The notes beneath the pieces are model-generated. The model searched no databases. It was not told where the DNA came from and saw nothing but the letters and a program-made list of their open reading frames with translations. Positions 8,701-20,500 of a stretch of 64,000 bases of DNA are shown here, one piece after another. Position numbers and translations under genes: made by a program. Source of the DNA: Streptomyces rapamycinicus NRRL 5491 (GTDB taxonomy: Bacteria > Actinomycetota > Actinomycetes > Streptomycetales > Streptomycetaceae); the NCBI RefSeq assembly GCF_024298965.1, contig NZ_CP085193.1:10602001-10666000 (forward strand), written 5' to 3'. Numbering within the stretch: the first letter of the stretch is position 1; every line of letters starts with the position of its first letter.

Positions 8701-11541
8701 GACGACTCCGACTGCTGGAGCCCCGAGCCCGGCGGCGAGCCGGACCGCGACCGCGGTCGCCGCCCCAAGACCGCCCCGCGGACCCTCGTGGACGGGCCGC
8801 TCACCGCCGAGGAGTTGGACCGGAACGCCGAGGCGTTGCGGGAGCTGCTCGAGGAGAGCGTGGGCTCCGCCGAGCGGCAGTTGTTCGAGCTGCGGACCGC
8901 TGCCGCCGAGGACGCGCGGATCCTGGGGGCGCTCGGTGACGGAGGGCTGTTGCCGCCCAGCGCCGATGTGCTGGCGGCCGTCGAGTTCCTCGGCGAGCAC
9001 GGCATCCCCGCGCTCCCGGGCTGGCGCTATCTCGCCCAGGCCGTGGACCCCGTCGACCACGCCGCCGTGCTCGCGGCCCGGCCCGAGCTGGTGGACGGCG
9101 TCGTCATCACCGACCCCGGCACCCACGCCCGCGCCCGTGAGGTGCTCGGCCAGGCGTCGCTGCTGCCGCGGTCCGCCGTGGCCGTCGGGACGTCGGCCGC
9201 GCTGCTCGCGCCGACGCCCGCGCCCGACGCCGAGGACAGCGGGGTCTTCCTCGTGCCGCCGAACCCGGCGATGCACGACGAGCGCGCCGCCGACGACGAG
9301 CGGCGCGAGCTGCGGGCCCGTGCCACCGCGCGGGACGAGGAGATCAGGGCACTCGCCGCCCGGCTGGCCGGGGACCGGGCGCTGTCCGCGCGGCTCGCCT
9401 CCTGGCGCACCGGCTGCCCGGCCGGGCGGCTCGCGGAGCTCGCGGCCGCGGCCGAGACCGCACGGGAGGCCGCCGACACCGCGCAGAGCGACCTCGTGGA
9501 GGCGCGCACGGCACGGGCCGAGGCCGACGAGGCCGCCACCGAGGCCGCCCGGGTCCGGGACGAGCGCCAGGAGGCGGCGCAGCGGGCCCGCCGGGTGGCG
9601 GACGCGCTGGCGGGTCTGGCGTACCGGCTGCGGGAGCGCGCCACCTGGCAGACCCGGCTGCGCGAACTGGCCGAGGAGGCCGTCGAGTACGAGGAGCGCG
9701 CCGCGGGCTGTGTGGACCGGGCCCGCGCCGCCGACGAGGACCGGCGCGCCGCCCAGCGCGCGGCCGACGACGCGCGCCGTACCGCCCGCGCCCTGCGCGC
9801 CGAGCGCGCGGAGATCGCGGGTGCCCCCGACGACCTCGGCGAGGCCACCGGGCCGCCCTCCGCCTCGCTGCCCGCGCTCCGCGAGGCGTACCGCGCCGCC
9901 TCCCAGGTCTACGAGAAGGTCGGCGTCGGCGCCGACCTCCGCGCCGAACAGGCCCGCGCCGAGAGCGACGAGAGCGCGGCCCTCGCCACCCTCGACCGAC
10001 TCACCAACAAGGTCCGCACCCGCGCCGCCCAGCTCCTGGAGGGCACCGACGGCGCCGACGGCCCCTCCCGGCAGGCCGCCGCCGCCCGCGCCGAATCGCT
10101 GGTCCAGATGCTGGAGAGCCGAGCGTCGACGGCGAGCGAGCAGCTGGGCCGGCTGCGCGGCGAGGCCGAGCGGCTCGCCCCCGCCGACGGCGACGCCCAC
10201 ACCGAGCTGCCGGAGGAGACCGTCCCGGCCGACGCCGAGCAGGCGAAGGAGCTGCTGCGCAGCGCCAACGGCGAACTGGCCGCCCGTACGGACGCCCTGG
10301 AGAGCGCCCGCACCGCCCACGCCGACCTGGTGCGCGCCCACCGCGCCGCCGAGGACGCCGCGGGCGGCTTCGACGAGACCGCCGCCCTGCTGCGGGATCT
10401 GCTGCGGGACGGCCCCGGCGCGGAGGACGACGGCGAGCGGCCCGAGCCGTACGCCGGGGATCTCGCCGAGGCCCGTCAGGCCGCCGCCGAGACCCGCCGC
10501 TCACTGCGCGGCTGCGCCGCCGACCTGTCGGCGGCCGAGTCCTCGCTGCGGGAGGCGAGCGACGTCCTCGTACGGCACGCCAACTCCACCCGCTACGAGC
10601 AGGTGCGCACCCCCGCCCGCCAGCAGATCCGCGAACTCCCCGCGGCCGCGCTGCCCGAGCACGCCGCGGCCTGGGCCGAGGCGTTCGCGCCCCGGCTGCG
10701 CGTGCTCACCGACGAGTTGGAGCAGCTGGAGCGCAACCGCGACTCGATCGTGGACCGGCTGCGCGGCCTCGTCGAGTCCTGCCTGGCCACCCTGCGTTCG
10801 GCGCAGCGGCTCTCCCGGCTCCCGGAGGGGCTCGGCGAGTGGTCGGGCCAGGAGTTCCTGCGGATCCGCTTCGAGGACCCCGATCAGGCCTCGCTCACCG
10901 AGCGGCTCGGCGAGGTCATCGACGAGGCCACCCGCTCCGCCGTCCGGAAGAACTCCGATCTGCGCCGGGACGGCATGTCGCTGCTGCTGCGCGGGGTCCA
11001 TGCCGCGCTCCAGCCGCGCGGGGTGGCCGTGGAGATCCTCAAGCCGGACGCGGTGCTGCGGGCCGAGCGGGTGCCGGTGGGGCAGATGGGCGATGTTTTC
11101 TCCGGCGGCCAGCTGCTGACCGCCGCCATCGCGCTGTACTGCACGATGGCGGCCCTGCGCAGCAACGACCGGGGCCGGGACAAGCACCGCCACGCGGGCA
11201 CGCTCTTCCTCGACAACCCCATCGGCCGCGCCAACGCCACCTATCTGCTGGAGCTCCAGCGGGCGGTGGCGGACGCGTTGGGGGTGCAGCTGCTCTATAC
11301 GACGGGGCTGTTCGACACCACGGCGCTGGCCGAGTTCCCGCTGGTGATCCGGTTGCGCAATGACGCGGATCTGCGGGCCGGGCTGAAGTACATCAGCGTC
11401 GAGGAGCATCTGCGGCCGGGGCTGCCGGTCCGCGAGCCGGAGGAGGAGCAGCAGGTCCACGGCCAGATCACCGCCACCCGGATGTACCGCCGCCCCGAGG
11501 CGGACGCGGAGGCGCCGGACGGGGCGGCGGACCGGGCATGA
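5724..11541 (+). CDS. Giant SMC-like coiled-coil ATPase (JetC/MksB/MukB-like; two apparent frameshifts)
   Basis: About 1,939 residues after repair at CCCCC 7872-7876 and GGGGG 7992-7996. Head, N-terminal half: Walker A-like ENGGGKS (residues 64-70), with Leu in place of the usual first Gly. Then a long Ala/Glu/Arg-rich coiled coil (about 250-620). A disordered acidic, Gly/Ala/Asp-rich stretch of about 300 residues follows (7840-8780). Next is a hinge-like region (HGIPALPGWRYLAQAVDP, then LVDGVVITDP), then a second coiled coil. Head, C-terminal half: ABC signature FSGGQLLTAAIAL and Walker B TLFLDN, where the usual catalytic Glu after Asp is Asn. Probable DNA-loop-extruding or chromosome/plasmid-organising ATPase acting with the two upstream genes. 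No toprim nuclease (JetD) gene follows. It converges with the Ig-repeat gene 10 bp away, with no terminator hairpin between. Confidence 0.7.
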
Positions 11542-11551
11542 GCCCGGTGGG

Positions 11552-14500
11552 TCATCCCGAACCGGTGTTCACCGTCTGGGTGACGGATGCCGAGGAGGCC
11601 GCGTAGTTGACGTCCCCGTTGTAGTTGGCGGTGACGGTGTGCGTCCCCTTCTGCAGCGGGTTGAACGTCGCGGAGGCGGTGCCGTTCACCAGCGTCACCA
11701 CCTGGGGCGTCCGGTCGGTGATGGCCAGGGTGACGGTTCCGGTGGGCGTCCCCGTACCGGGGGCGACGGAGGAGACGGTCGCGGTGACCGTCACCGGATC
11801 GCTCACCAACGAGGGGTTCGGGGAGGAGACCACGGCCGTGGTGGTGGCCGCCTTGTTCACGGTCTGGGTGTCGGTGCCACTGGACGTGGCGAAGTTCTCG
11901 GTCCCGTTGTAGGTGGCCGTGATGGTGAACGGGCTCCCGGTGGTGGTCGTGTAGGTGTGGGTGACGGTCGCGATGCCGCCGGAGAGGATGCCCACGGCGG
12001 TGTTGGTGCCGTCGCCGAACGAGAAGGTGACCGCTCCGACCGGGGTGCCGGACGCGGACGAGACCGTCGCCCTGATGGTCACCGGCTGGCCCACCACCGA
12101 GGGGTCGGGGATCGAGGTCACGGTGGTGGTGGTCGCGGCCTTGGCGTTGATGGTCTGGGTGTCGGTGCCGCTTGACGCGTTGAAGTTGATGTCCCCGTTG
12201 TAGGTGGCCGTGATGGGGAAGGGGCTGCCGGTCCTGGTGGTGTAGGTGTGGTTGACGGTCGCGACGCCGCCGGAGAGGGTCACGGTGCTGTTGCCCGTAC
12301 CGTCTCCGAAGCTGAAGGTCACGGTGCCGGTGGGGGTTCCGGCGCCGGGGGAGAGAGATCCCACGGTGGCGGTGAGGGTCACCGACTGCCCGGTCGCCGA
12401 GGGGTCCGGCGCGGAGACCACGGCCGTGGTGGTGGCCGCCCGGCCCACGGTCTGGCTGTCGGAGCCGGTGGAGGTCGTGTAGTTGGTGTCGCCGTTGTAG
12501 GTGGCGGTGACCGTGTAGGGGCTGCCGGTCCTGATGGTGTACGGGTGGGTGGTGGTGGCCGTGCCGCCGGACAGGGGCGCGGTGACGGTGGGTGCGCCGT
12601 CCCCGAAGGAGAAGGTGACCGTCCCCGTCGGGATTCCGGCGCCGGGGAGGACCGATGCCACGGTGGCGGTGAGGGTCACGGTCTGGCCGGTGACGCTGGG
12701 GTCGGGCGCGGAGGCGACGGTGGTCGTCGTGGCCGCCTTGTTGACCGTCTGGCTGTCGGTACCGGTGGACGAGGTGTAGCCGTTGTCCCCGTTGTAGGTG
12801 GCGGTGACGGTGTACGGGCTGCCCGAGGTCCCCGCGTAGGCGTGGGTCACGGTGGCCACGCCCCCTGCGACCGGCGCCGTGGCGGCCGGTGTGCCGTCCC
12901 GAAGGAGAAGGTGACCGTCCCCGTCGGGGTTCCGGCGCCCGGCCCGACCGCGGTGACGGTGGCGGTGAGGGTCACGGTCTGGCCGCTGACGGTGGGGTCG
13001 GGCGCGGAGGCGACGGTCGTGGTGGTGGCCGCCTTGTTGACGGTCTGGGTGTCGGTGCCGGTGGAGGGCGCGAAGCCGGTGTCGCCGTTGTAGGTGGCGG
13101 TGACGGTGAAGGGGCTGCCGGTGGCTCCGGCGTACGCGTGGGTGGCGGTGGCCGTGCCACCGGACAGGGGCGCGGTGACGGCCGGGGTGCCGTCCCCGAA
13201 GGAGAAGGTGACGGTGCCGGTGGGCGTCCCGGTGCCCGGGGCGAACGCGGTGACGGTGGCGGTGAGGGTCACGGTCTGCCCGGTGACGCCGGGGTCGGGC
13301 GAGGAGGACACCGCCGTCGTGGTGGCCGCCCTGTTGACCGTGTGCACATCGGTGCCGGTGGACGCCGCGTAGTCGGTGTCCCCGTTGTAGGTGGCCGTCA
13401 CGGTGTACGGGCTGCCGGAGGTCCCCGCGTAGGTGTGGGCGACGGACGTGAGGCCGTCGGCGAGCGGCGCGGTGGCGGTCGGCGTGCCGTCGCCGAAGTC
13501 GAAGGTGACCGTCCCGGTCGGCACCCCGGCCCCCGGGGCGACCGGCACCACCGTCGCGGTGAGGGTGGTGGGCTGACCGCTGACCGTGGGATCCGGCGAG
13601 GAAACCACCGCCGTCGTGGTGGCCGCCTGGTGCACGGTCCGGGCGTCGGTGCCGCTGGACGGGAGGAAGCTGGGGGCGCCGTCGTAGGTGGCGGTCACCG
13701 TGAAACCGTCGGCGCTCGTATAGGTGTGGCTGATGGTGGCCACCCCGCCGGTCAGCGGCGCCGACGCGGCCGGGGCGCCGTCGCCGAAGTCGAAGGTGAC
13801 GGTGCCGGTCGGCACCCCCGCCCCCGGGGCGACGGGGGCCACGGTCGCCGTGACGGCCACCGGCTGCCCGACCACGGAGGGATCGGGCGCGGAGGTCACC
13901 GCCGTGGTCGTGGACGCCGGGGCGACCGTCTGGGTGTCGGTGCCCGCGGATGAGCTGAAGTTGACGTCCCCGCTGTAGGAGGCGATGACCGTGTACGGGC
14001 TGCCCACCGCGGTCGTGTAGGGGTGGACCACGGTCGCCACCCCGGCGGAGAGCGAAGCGGTGGCGGTCGCTGTGCCGTCGCCGAAGCCGAAGGTCACCGT
14101 GCCGGTGGGCACCCCGGCACCGGGCGGGGTCGGTGCCACGGTCGCGGTGAAGGCCACCGCCCGGCCGGTCACCGAGGGGTCCGGCGACGAGGTCACGGTG
14201 GTCGATGTGGTGGCGGCGCTCACCAGCACCGTATGCGTCGCGGTGGCGGTGGACGGCGCGAAGTCGGCGTCGCCGCTGTAGGCGGCGGTGGCCGTGAAGG
14301 GGCTGCCGACCGAGGTCGCGTAGGGGTGGGCCACGGTGGCCACCCCGCCGCTGACCGGTGCGGTGGCGGTCGGCGAACCGTCGCCGAAGTCGAAGGTGAC
14401 CGTGCCGGTCGGGCTGCCCGCCCCCGGGGCCGCGGCGGAGACCCTGGCGGTGAAGGTGACCTGCTCGCCCGCCACGGACGGGTCCGGCGAGCTGACCAGG

Positions 14501-17500
14501 GAGGTGGCGGAGTCCGCCTGACCGACCGTCTGGGTGTCGGTTCCGGTGGAGGCGGTGAAGTCGGCGTCGCCGCTGTAGGAGACGGTGATGGTGTACGGGC
14601 TGCCGGAGGTGCTCGCGTAGGTGTGGGTGATGCTCGCCGCCCCCTGGGCCAGCGGCGCGGTGACGGCCGGGGTGCCGTCGCCGGGGTCGAAGGTGACGGT
14701 GCCGGTGGGGATTCCGTCCCCCGGTACGGCCGGTGCGACGGTGGCGCCGATGGTCACCGCCTGACCGGCCACCGAGGGGTCGGGGGCCGAGGTCACCGTG
14801 GTGAAGGTCGCGGCCGGGTTCACGGTGTGGGTGGCGGTGCCGGTGGACGCGGTGAAGTCGGCGTCGCCGCCGTAGTCCGCCGTGATGGTGTACGGACTGT
14901 CGAAGGCGATCGGATAGGCGTGGGTGATGGTCGCCGCCCCGCCGACGACCGGCGCCGTGACGGTCCCCGTGCCGTCGCCGAAGTCGAAGGTGACCGTGCC
15001 GGTGGGGGCTCCGGCTCCGGGCGCGACGGCCGTGATGGTGGCGGTGACCGTCACCGGCTGGCCGGTGACCGACGGATTCGGCGACGAGTCCACCGTCGTC
15101 GTCGACAACGCCCGCTCGACGAGGTGCGTCTCCGTGTTCACCGAGCCGATGAAGCGGGCGTCCCCACCGTAGGCGGCGGTGACCGTGTACGGGCTGCCCG
15201 CCGCCGTCGCGTACGTGTGCGCGGCCGTCGCCACACCGTCCGCCACCGGGACGTCGACCGGCGCGGTGCCGTCGCCGAAGTCGTAGGTCACCGTGCCCGT
15301 GGGCGCGCCCGCGCCCGGGGCGACCGGCGCCACCCTCGCGAGGAACGTCACCGGCTGGCCCGTGACCGACGGCTCCGGCAGATCGCTGATGGCGACGGTG
15401 GTCGAGGCGCGGCCCACGGTCTGGGTGCCGGTGCCGGGGGACGTGAGGAAGTCCGCGTCGCCGTCGTAGGTGGCGGTGATGGTGTACGGGCTGCCGGAGG
15501 CGTCGGTGTAGGCGTGGCTGACGGTGGCCACGCCCCCCGCCATGGGCGCGGTGACCGGGGCCGTGCCGTCGCCGGGGTCGAAGGTGACGGTTCCGGTGGG
15601 GGTTCCGGCTCCCGGTGCGACGGCGGAGACGGTGGCGGTGAGGGTCACCGGCTCACCCGTCACCGAGGGATCGGGCGAGGAGGCCACATCGGTGTGGGTG
15701 GCGGCTTGGGCGACGGTGTGGGTGTCGGTGCCGGTGGAGGCGGTGAAGTCGGCGTCGCCGCCGTAGTCCGCCGCGATGGTGTACGGGCTGCCCGAGGTGT
15801 CGGCCCAGGCGTGGGTGACCGTGGCCACCCCGGCCGTGACCGGCGCGGTGGCGGGGGCGGTGCCGTCCCCGAAGTCGATGGTGACGGTTCCGGTGGGGGT
15901 TCCGGCTCCCGGTGCGACGGCCGAGACGGTCGCGGTGACGGTCACCGGCTGGCCCGCCACCGACGGATCCGGTGCCGAGACCACCGCCGTGGTGGTCAGG
16001 GCCCGGCCCACGGAGTGGGTGACGAGGTCGCCGGAGCCGGTGAAGTCGGGGCTGCCGCCGTATGTGACGGTGACGGGGTACGGGCTGCCCGCCGCGGTCG
16101 TATAGGCGTGCACGGCCGTTGCCAGGCCGTCGACGACCGGGGCCGCGGCCGGGGTGCCGCCGTCGCCGAAGTCGAACGTCACCGTGCCCGTGGGCGAGCC
16201 CCCGCCCGGTGCCACCGGCGCCACGGTCGCCGTGAAGGTGACCGGCTGGCCCACGACGGACGGCTCCGGCGCGGAGCTCACCGTGGTGGTCGTCGCGGAC
16301 TGCAGGACGGTTTGCGGCTCGGTGGCCACCGAGGACCGGAAGTCGTCGCTGCCGCCGTACGTCGCGGTGATCGTGTACGGGCTGCCGAGGCTGCTCGCGT
16401 ACGTGTGCGAAAGGATGGCGGCCGCACCGGTCAGGGGCACGTCGACCGGCGGAGTGCCGCCGCCGAAGTCGAAGGTGACCGTGCCCGTCGGCGTTCCCGC
16501 CCCCGGGGAGACCGCCGTGACCGTGGCGGTGACGGTCATCTCCTCGCCCACCACCGACGGATCGGGATCGGCGGTCACCGTGATGGTGGTCGAGGACGGC
16601 TGCACGGTGTGCACGTCGGCGCCGGTGGAGGGCGCGAAGTCGCCGTCGTCGCCGTAGGTGGCGCTGATGGTGTACGGGCTGCCGGACGTCCCCGTGTAGG
16701 CATGGGTCACCGCCGCCACACCGGCCACGCTGGGCGCGGTGACCGTCGGCGTGCCGTCGCCGAAGTCGAAGGTGACGGTGCCGTTGGTGGTGCCCGAACC
16801 AGGGGCGACGACCGCCACGTTGGCGGTGACGGTCACGGGCTGGCCGACCTCGGTCGGGTCCGGCGAGGAGAAGACGGTGGTGGAGGTGGCCCCCGGGTTC
16901 ACGGTCTGGGTGAGGGTGTCCGCGGATCCGGTGAAGCTCACGTCCCCGTCGTAGGTGGCGGTGACGGTGTAGGGGCTGCCCGCGGTGTCCGGGTAGGCGT
17001 GGACGGCGATCGCCGTCCCGTCGGTGAGGGGCGCCCGGACGGTCGGAGTGCCGTCGCCGAAGTCGAAGGTGACCGTGGAGGACGGGGTCCCCGCGCCCGC
17101 CTGTCCCGATGCCACGGTCGCGGTGAAGGTGACCGGCTGGCCGGTCACGGACGGGTTCGGCGCGGAGGTCAGCGTCGTGGACGACGGGGCCGGGGTCACG
17201 GTCTGGATGTCCAACCCGGCCGACCCGGTGAAGTCGCCGTCCCCGCTGTAGACCGCGCTGATGGTGTACGGACTGCCCGCAGTCGAGGCGTAGGCATGGC
17301 TGGTCGTCGCCGTGTCGCCGGTCAGTGGGACGGTGACGGTCGGCGTGCCGTCGCCGAAGTCGAACGTCACGGTCCCGGTGGCGGTGCCCACGGCGGGCGG
17401 CAGGACCGTCACCGTCGCGGAGACGGCCACCGCCTCGCCGACGACGGACGGGTCCGGGGTGGTGCTCACCGTCGTCGCGGTGGCGGAGACGCTCATCGCC

Positions 17501-20500
17501 ACCGGCTGGACGGCGGTGCCGGTGGAGGTGGCGAAGTTGTCGTCACCGCTGTAGGTGGCGGTGATGGTGTACGGGCTGCCGGTGGTGGAGGTGTAGGCGT
17601 GCGTCGTCGTGGCCACACCGTTCGCGACCGGCACGGTGGCGGTCGTGGTGCCGTCGCCGAAGTCGAAGGTCACGGTGCCGGTGGCCGCGCCCGCGCCCGG
17701 CGGCACCGGCGCCACCCGCGCGATCAGCGTCACGGTCTGGCCCACCGCCGACGGAGTCGGTGACGAGGTCACGACGGTGGTGGTCGCGGCCGGTTCGACG
17801 GCGTGGACGAGGGTGTTCTCGGACGGGGCGAAGTCGCCGTCGCCGCCGTACTCGGCCGCGATGGTGTACGGGCTGCCCGCCGTGCTGGCGTAAGCATGGG
17901 TGACCGTGGCCGAGCCGCTCACCAACTCGGCGGTGACCGCCGGGGTGCCGTCCCCGAAGCCGATGGTGACCGGCCCGGTCGGGGTGCCCGCGCCGGGCCC
18001 GGTGGGGACCACGGTGACCGTGACCAGCTCCCCCGTGACGGTCGGGTCGGGCGTGGCGGTGATCGTGGTGGCGGTTCCGGCCGGGTCGACGGTGTGGAGG
18101 CGGGTGCCGACGGATGCCACGAAGTTGGCGTCGCCGTCGTAGTCGGCGGTGACCGTGTACGGACTGCCGACCGCGGTGGTGTAGGCGTGGTCGGTGGTCG
18201 CCGAACCGCCGGTGAGGGGGAGGGCCACGGGCGCGGTGCCGTCGCCGAAGTCGAAGGTCACCGTGCCGGTCGGGGTGCCGGAGGCGGGGGGCACGGCCGC
18301 GACGGCCGCGGTGAAGGTCACCGTCTGGCCGGTCACCGAGGGGGACGGCGAGGTGGTCAGCACCGTGGTCGACACGCCCTGGACGACCTGATGGGTGCCC
18401 GCCGCCGAGGACGTCAGGAAGTTCGGGTCGCCGCTGTAGCTGGCCGCGACCGTGTACGGGGTCGCCGACTCCGGGTTGGTGTGGGCGACCGTGGCCGTGC
18501 CGCCGGTCACGGGCGCCGTGACGGGTGGCGTGCTGTCGCCGAACTCGAACGTCACCGTGCCCGTGGGCGAACCGGCCCCCGGGGTGCCGGGGGTGACCTT
18601 CGCGATGAACGTCGTGGACTGCCCCACGCTGGACGGGTCGGGCACGGAGCTGAGGGCGGTGGCGGTGGCGGCCGGTTCGACGGTCTGGGTGTCGGTGCCG
18701 CTGGACGCGGTGAAGTCCACGTCGCCGTTGTAGGTGGCGGTGACCGTGTAGGGGCTGCCCGTGGTGTCGGGGTAGGCGTACGTGGCGGTCGCGGTGTCGC
18801 CTGAGAGGGAGGCGGTGAGGGGCGGGGTGCCGTCCCCGGGGTCGAAGGTGACCGTCCCGGTCGGGGTGCCCGCGCCGGGCGGCACCGCCGTGACCGTGGC
18901 GGTGAAGGTCACGGGGTCGCCCACCGCCGAGGGGTCGGGCGCGGTGGTCACGGCGGTGGCGGTGGCGGCCGGCTGGACGGTCTGCGAGTCGGTGCCGAGG
19001 GACGTCAGGAAGTTCGCGTCACCGTTGTAGGTGGCCGTGATGGCGTACGGGCTGCCGGAGGCGCCGGTGTAGGTGTGCGTGGCCGCCGCCTGGCTCGCGG
19101 ACACGGGCTGGGTGACGGTCGGGGTGCCGTCGCCGAAGTCGAACGTCACCGTGCCCGTCGGCGTGCCCGCCCCCGGGGCGACCGCCGTGACCGTGGCGGT
19201 GACGGTCACCGGCTCGCCCACCGCCGAAGGATCGGGCGCGGAGGACACGGCGGTCGCGGTCGAGGACTGCCCCACCGACTGGAGGTCCGTCCCCGTGGAG
19301 GCGGTGAAGTTCGTGTCGCCGTTGTAGGTGGCGGTGATGGTGTAGGGGCTGCCGGCGGTGTCGGTGTAGGTGTGGCCGGTGGTCGCCGTGCCGCCGGCGA
19401 GGGGCGCCGTGACGGTCGGGGCGCCGTCCCCGAAGTCGAAGGTGACCGTCCCGGTGGGGGTGCCCATACCGGGTGGTACGGCCGTGACCGTGGCGGTGAT
19501 GGTCACCGGCCGGCCGACGACGGACGGACCCGGTGCGGAGCTCACCGCGGTGGCCGTCCCCGCCTGCTCGACGATCTGGGCGTCCGTGCCCGTGGAGGCG
19601 GTGAAGTTCGTGTCGCCGTTGTAGGTGGCGGTGACCGGGTACGGGCTGCCGGAGACGTCCGCGTACGCGTGGGTCACCGTGGCCGCACGGTTCGTCAGCG
19701 GCTGGGTGACGGCCGTGGTGCCGTCGCCGAAGTCGAACGTCACCGTGCCGGTGGGCGCACCGGCCCCGGGCGGCGCGGGGGCCACCTGGGCGATGAAGGT
19801 GACGGTCTGTCCGGGCACGGACGGATCGGGGGCGGAGTTCACCGTGGTGGTGGTCGAGGCCTGGCCCACGGTCTGGGTGTCCGTGCCCGTCGAGGCCGTG
19901 AAGTACAGATCGCCGCCGTACTCGGCGGTGACGGTGTACGGGGCGGCCGACGGCGCGGCGTAGACGTGGCCCACCGTGGCCGTGCCACCGGTGAGGGAGA
20001 CGGCCACGGTCGGGCTTCCGTCGCCGAAGTCGAAGGTGACGTTGGAGGTGGGGGTGCCCGCCGTGGGCGGAACGCCCGCCACCACGGCGGTGAAGGTCAC
20101 CGGCTGGCCGACGACGGAGGGGTCGGGCGCGGAGGTGAGGGTCGTGGTGGACGGCGCCACGTAGTTGAAGCCGTCCGGAACCGTCACGCTGCCCCCGGCG
20201 GTGGTGACGGTGATGTCGGCGGGGCCGGGCACGTTCGGGGGCGTCACCACGACGAGCAGGGTGTCGGAGATCGACCCGAAGGACGTGGCGGGGACGCCGC
20301 CGAAGGTGACGGCGGTGACATGCCCGAGCCCGGTGCCGGTCAGGACGACGGGCTCGCCGCCCGCGGTGGACCCCGTGGCCGGGCTGACGTCGGTGACGAC
20401 CGGCACGGCGGCATAGGTGTAGAGCAGCCGGTTGCTCACCCCGCCCACCGTGATGACGTACACCGGAACGGTGCCGGGCCCCGAGGCCGGGGGAGCGGTC

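Noticed and set aside
14023-17763. Long plus-strand frame (about 1,246 codons) and several short ones across the Ig-repeat gene
   Set aside because: They are antisense to 29 in-phase protein repeats; their products are Gly/Arg-rich low complexity and repeat only because the true gene does.
11560-20150. CRISPR-like or mobile repeat array
   Set aside because: Repeats are about 280 bp, diverged, contiguous and in one reading frame; they encode protein modules.
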